Positions 54,829 through 63,499 are shown, counted from the stretch's first letter. The stretch: DNA of 64,000 bases from Mesorhizobium sp. B2-8-5 (GCF_006440675.2 NZ_CP083951.1:4745501-4809500), one strand, 5' to 3'. Translations and numbers: made by a program. The notes: generated by a model not told the origin, from the sequence alone.

Positions 54829-55201
54829 GCAGTTCGAGCCCATGCGCTGCCCTCGCCATCAGGCAGTCGTCACCGCCCGGCATGCAGGCGCGGCAGACAT
54901 CGGGGCGGAGATCATAGATGCCGCAGGCCGTGTGCTTGCCCACCTCGCCGGTGAGCGCTGAACATCGGCCGCCCTCGCTGCGCATGCCGGATTGGTCCGC
55001 GGCTACCAGCTCGGCCGGAATGCGGTCGAGATGTTCGTCATCCTCGGTCGAAAAACGCGGCCAGTCGGCCGAATAAGAGCAGCAGGCGCCGCAGCTCTGG
55101 CAATCGAATACGCCGACCGTACCGGCATCCTCGTCGACAGACACCAAGGACTGACCGGGCAGCCCGAGCGGCCTGGCTGTGCGACCGGCGTCCTGCGGCA
55201 A
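54788..55201 (-). CDS. YkgJ family cysteine cluster protein
   Basis: A protein of about 137 residues from a TTG start. The cluster FDCQSCGACCSYSADWPRF, then CSALTGEVGKHTACGIYDLR and VCRACMPGGDDC, supplies the conserved Cys set proposed to bind Zn or Fe-S in this family (PF03692). A GTG at 55144 could be the real start, since the residues before it are not conserved-looking. The last 13 residues are encoded by an intergenic-type repeat, so the C-terminus was probably replaced. Function unknown. Confidence 0.8.
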   Translation of the reverse strand: MPQDAGRTARPLGLPGQSLVSVDEDAGTVGVFDCQSCGACCSYSADWPRFSTEDDEHLDRIPAELVAADQSGMRSEGGRCSALTGEVGKHTACGIYDLRPDVCRACMPGGDDCLMARAAHGLELPISPLVGVEDWSA

Positions 55202-55206
55202 GGGCG

Positions 55207-55365
55207 CTACTTCTTTCTGGTCTTGCGCGCCGGCGCTTCGGCCGACGACTTGAACAGATCGGTCGCAACCTCTGCGGACGCGTCCGGCTTCGCCGCCGGC
55301 TTGGCTGGCTTGGCAGTGGCGGGCGGAGCTGCCGGCTGGTCCTTGGCGGAGAATTTTATGGCCAT
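55207..55365 (-). CDS. Small Ala/Pro/Lys-rich protein
   Basis: A 52-residue frame from the ATG at 55365 with GAGGACTGAC just upstream: MAIKFSAKDQPAAPPATAKP onward to a basic end KTRKK. Low complexity and highly charged. It begins two bases before the stop of the upstream gene (stop 55369-55367), so it is coupled to it. Nucleic-acid binding is a guess from charge only. Confidence 0.55.
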   Translation of the reverse strand: MAIKFSAKDQPAAPPATAKPAKPAAKPDASAEVATDLFKSSAEAPARKTRKK

Positions 55366-55366
55366 G

Positions 55367-55774
55367 TCAGTCCTCGTCAGAAAAGCGCGATGATGGCGCA
55401 TTGGGGTTGCGCAAGCGGCCGATCAGCGCCGAGACCGCCGTGATGTTCATTTCCTCGGGCGACCAGTTCCTGGCGTCCTCGATGTGGTGCGGCGCCAGCT
55501 CACGATGCGTGCTGCCGCTGTAGGCGGCATCCTGATAGCTGGTGCGCTGACGGGTCTTGGCGTCTTCCCGCACATACTCGATCAGGTAGTTCGGGGCTTC
55601 GGCGCGGCCGCGCACGCCAACGCGCACCTGGGCATCGCCATGCGCGCGCTTGCAGCGTTCGAGCCTTTCCAGCACTCGGCGAACATATTCGATCGGCTTG
55701 TCAAGGGTGTCGACCATGTCGGCGATGGTCGCATCGGCGGCGATCGGCGTTGATGGCACGCGTTTGGCGGCCAT
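55367..55774 (-). CDS. Conserved-looking hypothetical protein
   Basis: A 135-residue soluble protein from the ATG at 55774 (an earlier ATG at 55813 adds 13). It contains two or three helices (IADMVDTLDKPIEYVRRVLE, RLERCKRAHGD) and two beta segments (QVRVGVRGRAEAPNYLIEYV). No recognised domain. It is followed by the small basic protein in the same transcription unit, and both precede the YkgJ-family gene. Confidence 0.6.
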   Translation of the reverse strand: MAAKRVPSTPIAADATIADMVDTLDKPIEYVRRVLERLERCKRAHGDAQVRVGVRGRAEAPNYLIEYVREDAKTRQRTSYQDAAYSGSTHRELAPHHIEDARNWSPEEMNITAVSALIGRLRNPNAPSSRFSDED

Positions 55775-55813
55775 CAGCGTGTGCCTGCCGGTTTCGGCAA
55801 GGCCTGCCCACAT

Positions 55814-56097
55814 GATTCATTCGAGGTAGCGGTCAAAATCTTCTCCTGCCCGGAGGCTGATGCCGAAATGGCAGAGCGTCTTTCGGCCATGACCACGCAC
55901 AAAGCAACATGGCGTCAGATTAAATTGCGGACGTCCGCATCCCTGGCCTTGCAGCATTCTTATCACATCGTGGCGGGCGTTTGGGGCTATCCGCAAAAAG
56001 GATAAAAAATTCGTCGGCTGCGGAACCAATGTCATTGCAAGCCGTTTCTATTCAAGCCGTCGGCAATTCACGAGCAATCGAGAACGGTTGACGGCAA
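55814..56097. other. Intergenic region with no recognised gene
   Basis: Short frames exist on both strands but none has a plausible start and protein-like composition. AT-richer than its surroundings near 55990-56010 (GGATAAAAAATTCG). The region separates the hypothetical gene from the terminator of the frameshifted SDR gene. Confidence 0.5.
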
Positions 56098-56099
56098 AA

Positions 56100-56137
56100 G
56101 CGCCTCCCGCGCCATAACAAGCGCGAGAGGCGTTTCT
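56100..56137 (-). terminator. Intrinsic terminator after the SDR gene
   Basis: CGCCTC-CC-GCGC pairs with GCGC-GA-GAGGCG (56101-56112 with 56121-56132) across an 8-nt loop. On the minus strand the stem is followed by TTTTGCC, on the plus strand by TTTCT, so it may work in both directions. It lies just past the SDR stop codon. Confidence 0.75.
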
Positions 56138-56142
56138 ATTGC

Positions 56143-56899
56143 TCAGCGCTCCTGATCGGTCGGACGGATAAGTATCTCGTTGACGTTGACCCTTGGCGGC
56201 TGGCTGACGGCATAGAAAATGGCGTTCGCAATATCCTCGGCGGTCAGCGCTTCCATCGTGGCGAGACGGTGTTCGAGGCCGGCCTTGGATTGCGCGTTGG
56301 TGATGTGATCGCCAAGTTCGGTACGCACAAGGCCCCGGCTCGATGACGGTGACGCGCACCTTGTCGGCATAGACCTCGCGGCGCAGCGATTCCGAAAAAG
56401 CCACCACGCCGAACTTGGTCGCCGCGTAACCGGCCGCGCCCGGGTTGGCGACACGACCGGCCACCGAGGAGACGTTGACGATATGGCCCTTCGAAGCCTT
56501 CAAGTGCGGCAGCGCCGCCTTGGTGGCCGCCATCAGCCCGATCAGGTTGAGCTCGATCATCTGGCGCCAGTCGTCGAGATCGGCTTCGGCCGCGGGGGCA
56601 AGCAGCATGACGCCGGCATTGTTGACGAGGATGTCGAGCCGTCCCCACTCGGATATGACCTTGTCGACCATCGCGGTGATGTCGCCGGCCTTGGCAATGT
56701 CGGCTTCGATGGCGCGCGCCTTGCCGCCCGCATGTTCCATGCGCGCAACCAGTGCTTCGAGGCGATCGGCACGACGGGCGGCGACCGCGACTTTCGCGCC
56801 GGCCGCGGCAAGGGCCACAGCGGTGGCCTCGCCGATGCCGGACGAAGCGCCGGTGACAAGGGCGACCTTGCCCGGGAGTATTGAATTTGCGGTTGTCAT
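56143..56899 (-). pseudogene. SDR family oxidoreductase, frameshifted
   Basis: The first part is a complete classical SDR N-terminus: VALVTGASSGIGEATAVALA, ILVNNAGVML, IVNVSSVAGRV, YAATKFG. At a run of four C's (56333-56336 on the plus strand) the frame breaks after VTVIEPG. One base fewer continues as LVRTELGDHITNAQSKAGLE to NEILIRPTDQER and a stop at 56143, giving a normal family length of about 251 aa. Either a real one-base insertion or a sequencing error in a homopolymer; as given, translation would run on in a wrong frame to 56048. Confidence 0.88.
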
Positions 56900-57003
56900 G
56901 AGAAATCTCCAGGAGCCCGGCCCGCTTCTTCACATAGGCCGCGCCGCCAAGGCTTGAAGTCCCCCATCAGAGCCGTCGACGCAATTTGCGGACCCGGCCG
57001 CGC

Positions 57004-57663
57004 TCAATCCTGTTCGTGCGGCCCGGGCTCCGGCCAGGGCTCCCTGGCGGCTTCCGCATACCAGTGACGCATCGCGGGCGTCGCCAATACCGCATCGACA
57101 TAGGCGCGGGTGACGGGCGCCAGCTCACCGCCATAGGTGTCGAAGCGCGTCACCACCGGCGCATACATCGCATCGGCCGCGGTGAAATGACCAAACAGGA
57201 ACGGGCCGCCGTCACCATATTGTTCGCGGCACCGACGCCAGATCGCTTCGATCCTCGCCCGCTGCGCCTCGCCCTCGGCATCGAGCGGCTTATGGGATTT
57301 CGGCCGGCGCAGATTCATCGGCCAGCCGTAGCGCACCTCGCGGAAGCCGGAATGCATCTCGGTCGCCACCGAGCGTGCCAGTTGACGGGCGCCGAGGTCT
57401 TCCGGCCAGAGCTTTTTCCCAGGATAGAGGTCGGCAAGATATTCAAGGATGGCAAGCGTTTCCCAAACGATCCTGCCCTTATGATTCAAAACCGGCACTA
57501 GGCCGGTCGGCGACACCTTGGCGAGGTTGGCTGCCGTCTGCGGCGTACGCAGCCGCACGAAGCCCTCCTCGAAAGGGATCTCCAGCTGCTTCATCGCCAC
57601 CCATGGCCTGAGCGACCAGGAGGAAAAGCACTTGTTGCCGATATAGAGGGTGAATTCCGCCAA
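57004..57663 (-). CDS. Glutathione S-transferase family protein
   Basis: A 219-residue GST. The N-terminal thioredoxin domain begins FTLYIGNKCFSSWSLRPWVA with a Ser at the catalytic place, then VSPTGLVPVLNHKGRIVWET (cis-Pro and the glutathione ES region). The C-terminal helical domain contains GHFTAADAMYAPVVTRFDTY, the N-capping box. The start is most likely TTG at 57663 with AGAGAGGTCAATC before it; the longer frame to 57798 reads untranslated DNA. Substrate unknown. Confidence 0.88.
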   Translation of the reverse strand: MAEFTLYIGNKCFSSWSLRPWVAMKQLEIPFEEGFVRLRTPQTAANLAKVSPTGLVPVLNHKGRIVWETLAILEYLADLYPGKKLWPEDLGARQLARSVATEMHSGFREVRYGWPMNLRRPKSHKPLDAEGEAQRARIEAIWRRCREQYGDGGPFLFGHFTAADAMYAPVVTRFDTYGGELAPVTRAYVDAVLATPAMRHWYAEAAREPWPEPGPHEQD

Positions 57664-57824
57664 GATTGACCTCTCTTGATGCTGATTGCGGCGCAAACCT
57701 AACCGCTTCACCTTCGAGCCGAAAGTCATTGTCGCGCCGCCGGTTTGCGGAACCAAAAAACTCCGCGTCCGTTTGGACGCGAGATGCGGTTCTCGCATCC
57801 AGGCTCCACCCAGGAGATGCGCGC

Positions 57825-58004
57825 ATGGTGAACAGGGATCAGGTCGCCGGTCTTGCCAAGCAAATGAAGGGTTCGGTCAAGCAGGCGGCCGGCAAGGCCA
57901 CCGGCAACCGGCGGACCCAGGTCGAAGGCGCTGCCGACAAGCTCGCCGGCAAGGTGCAGAAGGCCTATGGCGACGTGAAGGACAAGGTCAAAAGGGCGTT
58001 CTGA
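57825..58004 (+). CDS. CsbD family protein
   Basis: A 59-residue hydrophilic helical protein: MVNRDQVAGLAKQMKGSVKQ, then KATGNRRTQVEGAADKLAGK, the CsbD/YjbJ repeat-like pattern linked to general stress. CAGGAGATGC precedes the ATG. It is divergent from the GST gene. Its size matches the family. Confidence 0.93.
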   Translation: MVNRDQVAGLAKQMKGSVKQAAGKATGNRRTQVEGAADKLAGKVQKAYGDVKDKVKRAF

Positions 58005-58061
58005 CCGCTCAGCAGTTTGCCTTGACGACAGGACTATGGAGGTCGCCGCGAGGCGGCCTTT

Positions 58062-59192
58062 TCATGTCTGGAATTGCTTGGCCAAGGCGTTGGTGAAGAC
58101 GATCTCGCCGTGGTCGCCGGCCGCTTCGCCCAGCACCACGTCCAGCTTGTCGGCCGTCACGCGCGCCAGCGCGAAGCCGCCCATATAGGCCGCCTTCGGC
58201 TTGACGATATCGAGCCCGTCGCGCTGGTAGATCATCGGCACTTCGTGCTGGTGGCCGTGGAAGACGGCAATCACATTATAGCCCTTGATCGCGGCCAGCA
58301 GCGCCTGGCGGTCCGCCTCGCCCCACCAGTGCGGGCGGCCGGAGCCGTCGTCATCGTATGTGCGTTTCACCGGATCCCAGCGCTCGATCGAGAAAGTGTC
58401 CCAGCCATAGTGCTGGAACAAGATCACTGGACGACCGTCGCCGGCATAGGTGGCGAGGTCCTGCTTCAGCCAAGGCAGGCTGCTCGGCGCGCCATGGCCG
58501 GTGTCGCCGGCGAAGCGGTGCGTCTGGATAAGATGCAGGCCGCCCCAGTCCCAGGAATAGCAGTCGGTGTCGACGTCATATTCGGTCGCCGGCACCGGCG
58601 GCTTGAAGAATACGCCGGGGCGATGGTTGACCTCGACATAGTCGCGCAGTTCGCGGCGATACCAGTCGACATGCGGCGGCGAGCCGTTCTGGTCGAGATC
58701 GTGGTTGCCCAGCCCGACATAGACCGGGATGTGAACGCGGTCCGGCCCGACGCCTTCCTGATAGCGCTGGGAGAACTGCAGAAGCTGCGTGCCTTCGCTG
58801 GGCTCGGTGACCTGGCCGCCGCCATCATCGGTGATGTCGCCGCCGGTGACGAGGCCGAGCGGCGTGCCGATGCGGGTGCCGGCCGAATGCAGCCCGGTGG
58901 AAACGCCGTTGATCTCGGCCGGCCACTCCTTGTCGGCAATGGCGTTCAGGGCCGCGACGTTGCGCAGAAGCGCTGCATCGGTCTTGCCTTCCTGCAGGCA
59001 GTTGGGGCTGAGCCCGCTCGCCATGCGGCAGGCATGGATATCGGCGATGAAGAGGAAGGTGGCGTCGACCGGCTGGATGCGTCGGCCCGTCTGGCCGAAG
59101 GCCACGCGCGGAAAGACCCCGGCGGCAGCGAGGCCGCCCAACCGAGCCATGAAGATGCGGCGCGAAACGGTTGTTGGCGAAGAGCGATTCAT
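58062..59192 (-). CDS. Tat-exported calcineurin-like metallophosphoesterase
   Basis: A 376-residue protein with a twin-arginine leader (TVSRRIFMARLGGLAAAGV). The metal-site motifs are all present in order: FLFIADIHACRM (D-x-H), GGDITDDGG (GD), VGLGNHDLDQ (GNHD), FQHYGWD and VFHGHQHE (GHxH). Such enzymes hydrolyse phosphomonoesters or diesters in the periplasm. ATG 59192 is preferred; the longer in-frame start 59210 would precede the Tat motif by six more residues. Confidence 0.9.
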   Translation of the reverse strand: MNRSSPTTVSRRIFMARLGGLAAAGVFPRVAFGQTGRRIQPVDATFLFIADIHACRMASGLSPNCLQEGKTDAALLRNVAALNAIADKEWPAEINGVSTGLHSAGTRIGTPLGLVTGGDITDDGGGQVTEPSEGTQLLQFSQRYQEGVGPDRVHIPVYVGLGNHDLDQNGSPPHVDWYRRELRDYVEVNHRPGVFFKPPVPATEYDVDTDCYSWDWGGLHLIQTHRFAGDTGHGAPSSLPWLKQDLATYAGDGRPVILFQHYGWDTFSIERWDPVKRTYDDDGSGRPHWWGEADRQALLAAIKGYNVIAVFHGHQHEVPMIYQRDGLDIVKPKAAYMGGFALARVTADKLDVVLGEAAGDHGEIVFTNALAKQFQT

Positions 59193-59346
59193 CGTCACCC
59201 GATTAAACACCCTTGAACCGCCTCGTCCAGTTCAATGCCCGGCCAGCGCCTGGAGACTTTTCATGCCAAGGCATGACAGGCTCTTGGGTCGACAGCGCGG
59301 CGGGGGTCTGTCATTGCTTTGGCACATGCATCCAGCGGAGGAAGGC

Positions 59347-59934
59347 ATGAAAACCCTGACAACCGGCATGGCGTTCGCCATGCTCGCCGGCGCCGCGCAG
59401 GCCGCGGACTGCGTGGACGCAAAAACCGCCAAAGCCGGCTTCGCGCTCGAAAAGGCCGGCATCCGCAGCGAATTCCGGCCGGCGTCCGGCGGCATGGTCG
59501 CGGTCGCCAACAAGTATGAATCGGACTCGCCGCAGACGCAGTATCTCTATGCCGGGCTGATCGAAGTGTTCCGCGACAGCGACACCGGACGGCTGTCGAT
59601 GATCCCGCTCGGCGACCTCAAGAAGCTGTTCCCGCTGAAAGCGGGCGCCAAGAGCAAGACCGAATTCGTGCGACTGTCTTCAAAAAAGGCGCCGAAGGGC
59701 ACCGAGACACTGGCTTTGGCCGTCAAGGGCAAGGACACCTACAAGCTCGGCGACTGCAAATACAACGTGCTCGTGGTCGGCGAAACGATCACCGGCGATA
59801 CGGGCAACGTGATCGACACGTTCACGGCGCTCTACTCGCCCGACCTGCAGGCGGTGCTGGCACGGCGGTACGATGAGGGGACGAGCGCGCAGAGCGAGGT
59901 GGGATTCGAGACGATCAAGCCGTTGAGGGAGTGA
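59347..59934 (+). CDS. Secreted protein of unknown function
   Basis: A 195-residue protein with a short signal (MKTLTTGMAFAMLAGAAQAA) and a mature part with two cysteines (ADCVDAKTAKAG and YKLGDCKYNVL) that may form a disulfide. The rest is beta-rich (LYAGLIEVFRDSDTGRLSMI, VIDTFTALYSPDLQAVLARR). Excellent GGAGGAAGGC site before the ATG. No family recognised. Divergent from the metallophosphoesterase gene. Confidence 0.75.
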   Translation: MKTLTTGMAFAMLAGAAQAADCVDAKTAKAGFALEKAGIRSEFRPASGGMVAVANKYESDSPQTQYLYAGLIEVFRDSDTGRLSMIPLGDLKKLFPLKAGAKSKTEFVRLSSKKAPKGTETLALAVKGKDTYKLGDCKYNVLVVGETITGDTGNVIDTFTALYSPDLQAVLARRYDEGTSAQSEVGFETIKPLRE

Positions 59935-59983
59935 GGTGTAATTGTCAAACGACGCGATCCTTCACGCCTGTGCCCCGCCGGCA

Positions 59984-60643
59984 TCAACCGATCATCCGCC
60001 GCGGCAACACGCGACGCCGCCGCTTTGCCGTCAACCCGCTCTGCGATGGCTCGAAACCTTCCAGCGCCCTCAAACACTCCCGCAGCACCCCTGCATCCTG
60101 TGACGTCTTGGCCATCGACATGGCGCCGGAATAAGCAGCCACCGCAAGCGCGGCGAAGCGATCGGGATCGGTCCTGCCCTGCCCGCTATCCAGCTGGTCG
60201 GCCCGGATCTTATCGGCGATCGCCCTTCGCCAGCCGGCGAAGATCCTGGCGAGCGCCAGGCGGAATTCATCGTCGGCCAGCGACAGCTCGTGCGCCAGGT
60301 TGTTGAGCGGGCAGCCGCGCGCATAGCCCTGTTGCTCCAACTCCGCAGCCACCGCCTCGAACACGGCCCGCACGCCTTCGCGGGCCGATGACGCCGCCAG
60401 CACCGGGTCGATCCAGGTCTTCTGGACCGCCGCTGCCACCCGTTCCTCGATCACCGCCAGCGCCAGCGCCTTCTTGGTCGGAAAATGGTGATGCAGCGCG
60501 CCACCGGTGACGCCGGCCGCGGCCATCAGATCACCGAGGCTCGAGGCGTGATAGCCGCGCGCCTGGAAGGAGTCCTCCGCCACGTCGAGGACGCGCCGGC
60601 GCATGCCTTCCGGGTCGTTTGTGCGTTTCTTGCGTATCGCCAT
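59984..60643 (-). CDS. TetR family transcriptional regulator
   Basis: A 219-residue TetR protein. HTH: MRRRVLDVAEDSFQARGYHA, then LGDLMAAAGVTGGALHHHFP followed by TKKALALAVIEERV. The ligand domain has LEQQGYARGCPLNNLAHELS, with a Cys in the TetR_C_6-type loop, which resembles the 49002 regulator. It is divergent from the NIPSNAP gene, whose promoter overlaps an inverted repeat. The start at 60643 avoids a repeat element upstream. Confidence 0.9.
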   Translation of the reverse strand: MAIRKKRTNDPEGMRRRVLDVAEDSFQARGYHASSLGDLMAAAGVTGGALHHHFPTKKALALAVIEERVAAAVQKTWIDPVLAASSAREGVRAVFEAVAAELEQQGYARGCPLNNLAHELSLADDEFRLALARIFAGWRRAIADKIRADQLDSGQGRTDPDRFAALAVAAYSGAMSMAKTSQDAGVLRECLRALEGFEPSQSGLTAKRRRRVLPRRMIG

Positions 60644-60651
60644 TGCGATCT

Positions 60652-60803
60652 CCCCATCTCCGCTTGTTGGAGAAGGTACCTGAACGAAGTGAGGGCGGAT
60701 AAGAGGTGCTCCCGGGGAAAGCCAGCGTCTCACTCCATTGGAACACCCTTCATCCGTCTCGGCGCTGCGCACCGATCCACCTTCTCCCGCAACGGGAGAA
60801 GGG
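60652..60803. repeat. Intergenic repeat with hairpins
   Basis: The element ends in a perfect 10-bp hairpin CCTTCTCCCG-CAA-CGGGAGAAGG (60780-60802); its other end carries CTCCGCTTGTTGGAGAAGG. A shorter relative of this CCTTCTCCC type is seen at about 36822-36847. It fills most of the TetR-NIPSNAP gap. Confidence 0.75.
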
Positions 60804-60822
60804 AAAAATCACGATACCAGAT

Positions 60823-60875
60823 TGACAAAACAGGACAACCGGTCTGTTTATAAAACAGGATGATCACCCTGTTTT
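60823..60875 (+). promoter_or_regulatory. Promoter with overlapping operator of the NIPSNAP gene
   Basis: TTGACA (60823-60828) and TTTATA (60847-60852) are 18 bp apart, a good sigma-70-type promoter. An inverted repeat AAAACAGG-N8-CCTGTTTT (60852-60875) begins at the -10 box, and two more half-sites (AAAACAGG at 60828-60835, CTGTTT at 60845-60850) lie over the promoter. Binding of the adjacent TetR regulator here is inferred. Confidence 0.7.
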
Positions 60876-60887
60876 GAGATTCTGACC

Positions 60888-61646
60888 GTGAACCGACCTT
60901 CCCGCCTTGCCTCACCCGTCGTCGAGCTTCGGCAATACACGCTGAAGCCAGGGCAGCGCGATACGCTGATCGCGCTGTTCGACCGGGAGTTCGTCGAAAC
61001 GCAGGAAGCGACAGGCATGACCGTCATCGGCCAGTTCCGCGATCTCGACCGCCCCGACATGTTCGTCTGGCTGCGCGGTTTCGAGGATATGGAGACGAGA
61101 AAGGACGCGCTGAGCGCCTTCTATGGCGGCCCCGTCTGGGCAGCGCATCGGGATGCCGCCAATGCGACGATGATCGATTCCGACAACGTGTTGTTGCTCA
61201 AACCGGCATGGCGGGGTGCGGAGTTCGACCTCTCAGACTTACAGCGGCCGACAGCCGCCGAAGCTGAAAGTATGAACAGCGGAAGGCGTTTGCCTGGTTT
61301 TGTTGAGATTTCGATTCATCATTTGCGGCGAGGCGCCGAGGCCGGTTCTGCCGGGCGTTTCGAGGCGGAGGCGGTCCCGTTGCTCGCGGCAGATGGCCCC
61401 GGGCTGCTCGGCGCCTTCGTCAGCGACCATGCCGAAAACACCTTTCCGCGTTTGCCCGTGCGTGCCGCTGAAAACGTCTTCGTCATCGTCGCAGGGTTCG
61501 ACGATGGCGATGCCCATACCGGCCGTCGGCCCGCCCTCGCCGCTTCGCCGGCATGGCGGGCGATCCATGAAGCCTTGCAAGCCGCTTCCACAAAGCCGGC
61601 AGAGACGTTGCATCTGACGCCTACGGCCCGTTCGCTGCTGAGATAG
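60888..61646 (+). CDS. NIPSNAP family protein
   Basis: A 252-residue protein from a GTG start. The first half has the NIPSNAP pattern VVELRQYTLKPGQRDTLIAL, GQFRDLDRPDMFVWLRGFED and GGPVWAAHRDAANATMIDSD. The second half (FVEISIHHLRRGAEAGSAGR on) looks like a repeat of the same ferredoxin-like dimeric alpha-beta barrel. Function of the family is unknown; bacterial members are often induced with oxidoreductases. Regulation by the divergent TetR protein is likely. Confidence 0.85.
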   Translation: MNRPSRLASPVVELRQYTLKPGQRDTLIALFDREFVETQEATGMTVIGQFRDLDRPDMFVWLRGFEDMETRKDALSAFYGGPVWAAHRDAANATMIDSDNVLLLKPAWRGAEFDLSDLQRPTAAEAESMNSGRRLPGFVEISIHHLRRGAEAGSAGRFEAEAVPLLAADGPGLLGAFVSDHAENTFPRLPVRAAENVFVIVAGFDDGDAHTGRRPALAASPAWRAIHEALQAASTKPAETLHLTPTARSLLR

Positions 61647-62483
61647 TCACGCGGCCGGCAGCATGCCCGCTATTGCCTCGGCGACAAAGGCCGGGTCTTC
61701 CCAATGCGGGTTGTGACCGCAATCCTGTGCCCACACCAGACGCGATCCGGCCAGCGCCCCGGTCAGTGTGTGCTGGTGCGCCGCGCCGAAGAGCGGATCG
61801 CGCCCGCCGGCGATGATCAGCGTCGGGACCTGCACGGCCCGCGCCGCGGCGGTCAGATCGGTGCGGCGGACTTCTTCGAGAATGGCGTGCCAGCGCGCCG
61901 CGGGAATCGCGGATGCGTCCTTCGCGAGGCCGGCGAGAAAGGCCCGCGACACACCTGGCCGGCAGGCATGCCACCAGTCATAGAAAGGATCGGACGGCGA
62001 GATCGGATCACGAAGCGCTGCCACGCCATCGATCAGTTGGTGATGCGATCCGAAATCGGGCCTCAGCGTGCTGGCCACGATCACCAGCCCACCGACCAGT
62101 TCCGGATGCCGAGCGGCCAACGCGATCGACACCATGCCACCCAGCGAATGCCCGACGACGACCGGCCGCTCGAGCCGCAGGCGCCGGATCAGCCCGGCCA
62201 TGTCGTCGGCGAAACCAGCGACGCCAAAACCCTCACCCGCCTGCGAGCCGCCGTGGCCACGCAAGTCCGGCATGATCAGCCGGCGGCCGGGAAGATGCGG
62301 CGCCAGCAGCGAGAAGCTGCGGCTGGTGTCGGTGAAGCCATGCACAAGGACAAGCGGCGGCTCCGAACCGGCGATCTCGACATAGGCAAGATCGAGACCG
62401 CCGACCTCGGCGATACTCTTGCGCCCGGCCCAGGCGGCCTGCTCTACCTCTTGCTCCTCAGACTCCGATCGCGCCGGCCTCAC
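61647..62483 (-). CDS. Alpha/beta hydrolase
   Basis: A 278-residue serine hydrolase. The oxyanion strand is PPLVLVHGFTDTSRSF, the nucleophile elbow VVVGHSLGGMVSIA (Ser in GHSLG), the acid is in IIAGGRDPLFG, and the His in QDCGHNPHWEDPA. The start is probably the GTG at 62483, whose GTGA overlaps the stop of the choline-binding protein gene, so the two are coupled; a start at 62552 would lie within that gene. A role with choline esters is possible but unproven. Confidence 0.9.
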   Translation of the reverse strand: MRPARSESEEQEVEQAAWAGRKSIAEVGGLDLAYVEIAGSEPPLVLVHGFTDTSRSFSLLAPHLPGRRLIMPDLRGHGGSQAGEGFGVAGFADDMAGLIRRLRLERPVVVGHSLGGMVSIALAARHPELVGGLVIVASTLRPDFGSHHQLIDGVAALRDPISPSDPFYDWWHACRPGVSRAFLAGLAKDASAIPAARWHAILEEVRRTDLTAAARAVQVPTLIIAGGRDPLFGAAHQHTLTGALAGSRLVWAQDCGHNPHWEDPAFVAEAIAGMLPAA

Positions 62484-63418
62484 AGTCCGAGCTTTTCCCT
62501 GACCGCGGCAAGACCGGGCTTGCCATCGAAGGTGGTGACGCCGGCAAGCCACGCATCGAGACGGTCCCTGTGCTGGGCGATCGACTTCAGCGCCCCGTCC
62601 TCCGGCTTCATGCCGTCATTTATGAGGTAGCCCATGCCGACATTTTCCATGTCGATGTCGAAGGCAAGGTTCTTCAGAAACTTTGCGACGTTGGGGCATT
62701 CCTGCAGAAAACCCTTGCGCACTTGCGTGGTCACGGTGGCTGCGCCGAAATTCGGGCCGAAGAACTTGTCGCCGCCGGTCAGATACTTGAAGTCGTACAT
62801 CGTGTTCATCGGATGCGGCGCCCAACCCTGGAAGACGATGAACTGCTTCTCCTTGATCTCGTAGCCGACCTCCGAAAGCATGCCGGCCTCGCTCGATTCC
62901 ACCACCTGCCAGCCGTCCAGGCCGTATTGCGGATCGGCAATGGCGTCCATCATGAGCTGATTGGATCCGGGCTCGATACCGTACATCTTCTTGCCGAACT
63001 TGTCGGCGAACTTGTGCAGGTCCGACAGGTCCTTGACGCCGGCATCCCAGACATAGGTCGGCACGGCGAAAGTGTATTTGGCGCCGACCAGGTTGACGCG
63101 CACATTCTCGATCGAACCGTCCTTCTTGTAGGGCTCGTAATAGGTGACCATCGCCGGATCCCAGTAGCCGAGGAACAGGTCGAGGTCTTTGTTCTTCATC
63201 CCCTCATAGATGACGTTGATGCCGAGCACTTCGCTCTGCGGCTCGTAGCCGAGCGCCTGGAGCAGCACCTTGGCCACGCCGGTGGTGAAGGCGAGATCGT
63301 TCCAGCCGGGCTCGGCCATGCGGACCGTTTTGCAGCTCTCGGCCTCGGCGGCCCGGGTCGCCTCGGAAGCCAGCATCAGGGCCGCGACACAGACGCCATT
63401 TGCAAGCATGCGCAACAT
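62480..63418 (-). CDS. choX: Choline ABC transporter substrate-binding protein
   Basis: A 312-residue periplasmic protein with a signal peptide (VCVAALMLASEATRA). The ligand site resembles ChoX/ProX: MAEPGWNDLAFTTGVA, LFLGYWDPAM, GIEPGSNQLMMDAIAD and FQGWAPHPMNTM supply the aromatic cage for a quaternary amine. The start at 63418 has AGGAGAACCGAA upstream. It lies divergent from betI. The permease and ATPase (choW, choV) that usually follow are not downstream; instead an alpha/beta hydrolase gene does. Confidence 0.87.
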   Translation of the reverse strand: MLRMLANGVCVAALMLASEATRAAEAESCKTVRMAEPGWNDLAFTTGVAKVLLQALGYEPQSEVLGINVIYEGMKNKDLDLFLGYWDPAMVTYYEPYKKDGSIENVRVNLVGAKYTFAVPTYVWDAGVKDLSDLHKFADKFGKKMYGIEPGSNQLMMDAIADPQYGLDGWQVVESSEAGMLSEVGYEIKEKQFIVFQGWAPHPMNTMYDFKYLTGGDKFFGPNFGAATVTTQVRKGFLQECPNVAKFLKNLAFDIDMENVGMGYLINDGMKPEDGALKSIAQHRDRLDAWLAGVTTFDGKPGLAAVREKLGL

Positions 63419-63442
63419 TTCGGTTCTCCTCATATCGGCTAT

Positions 63443-63476
63443 TGACCATTTGGTCATGTTATTGTCCCATTGGTCA
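63443..63476. promoter_or_regulatory. Two BetI-type operator candidates
   Basis: TGACCA-TT-TGGTCA (63443-63456) is a perfect palindrome. TGTCCC-AT-TGGTCA (63463-63476) is a second, imperfect one, 20 bp away. They lie between the divergent choX and betI genes, where a TetR-type choline sensor would bind. Confidence 0.7.
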
Positions 63477-63499
63477 ATTGTTGATCTGAGCGGACGAAA

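Noticed and set aside
55817..56035. Minus-strand 72-codon frame before the hypothetical gene
   Set aside because: No ribosome-binding site or recognisable features; mixed composition.
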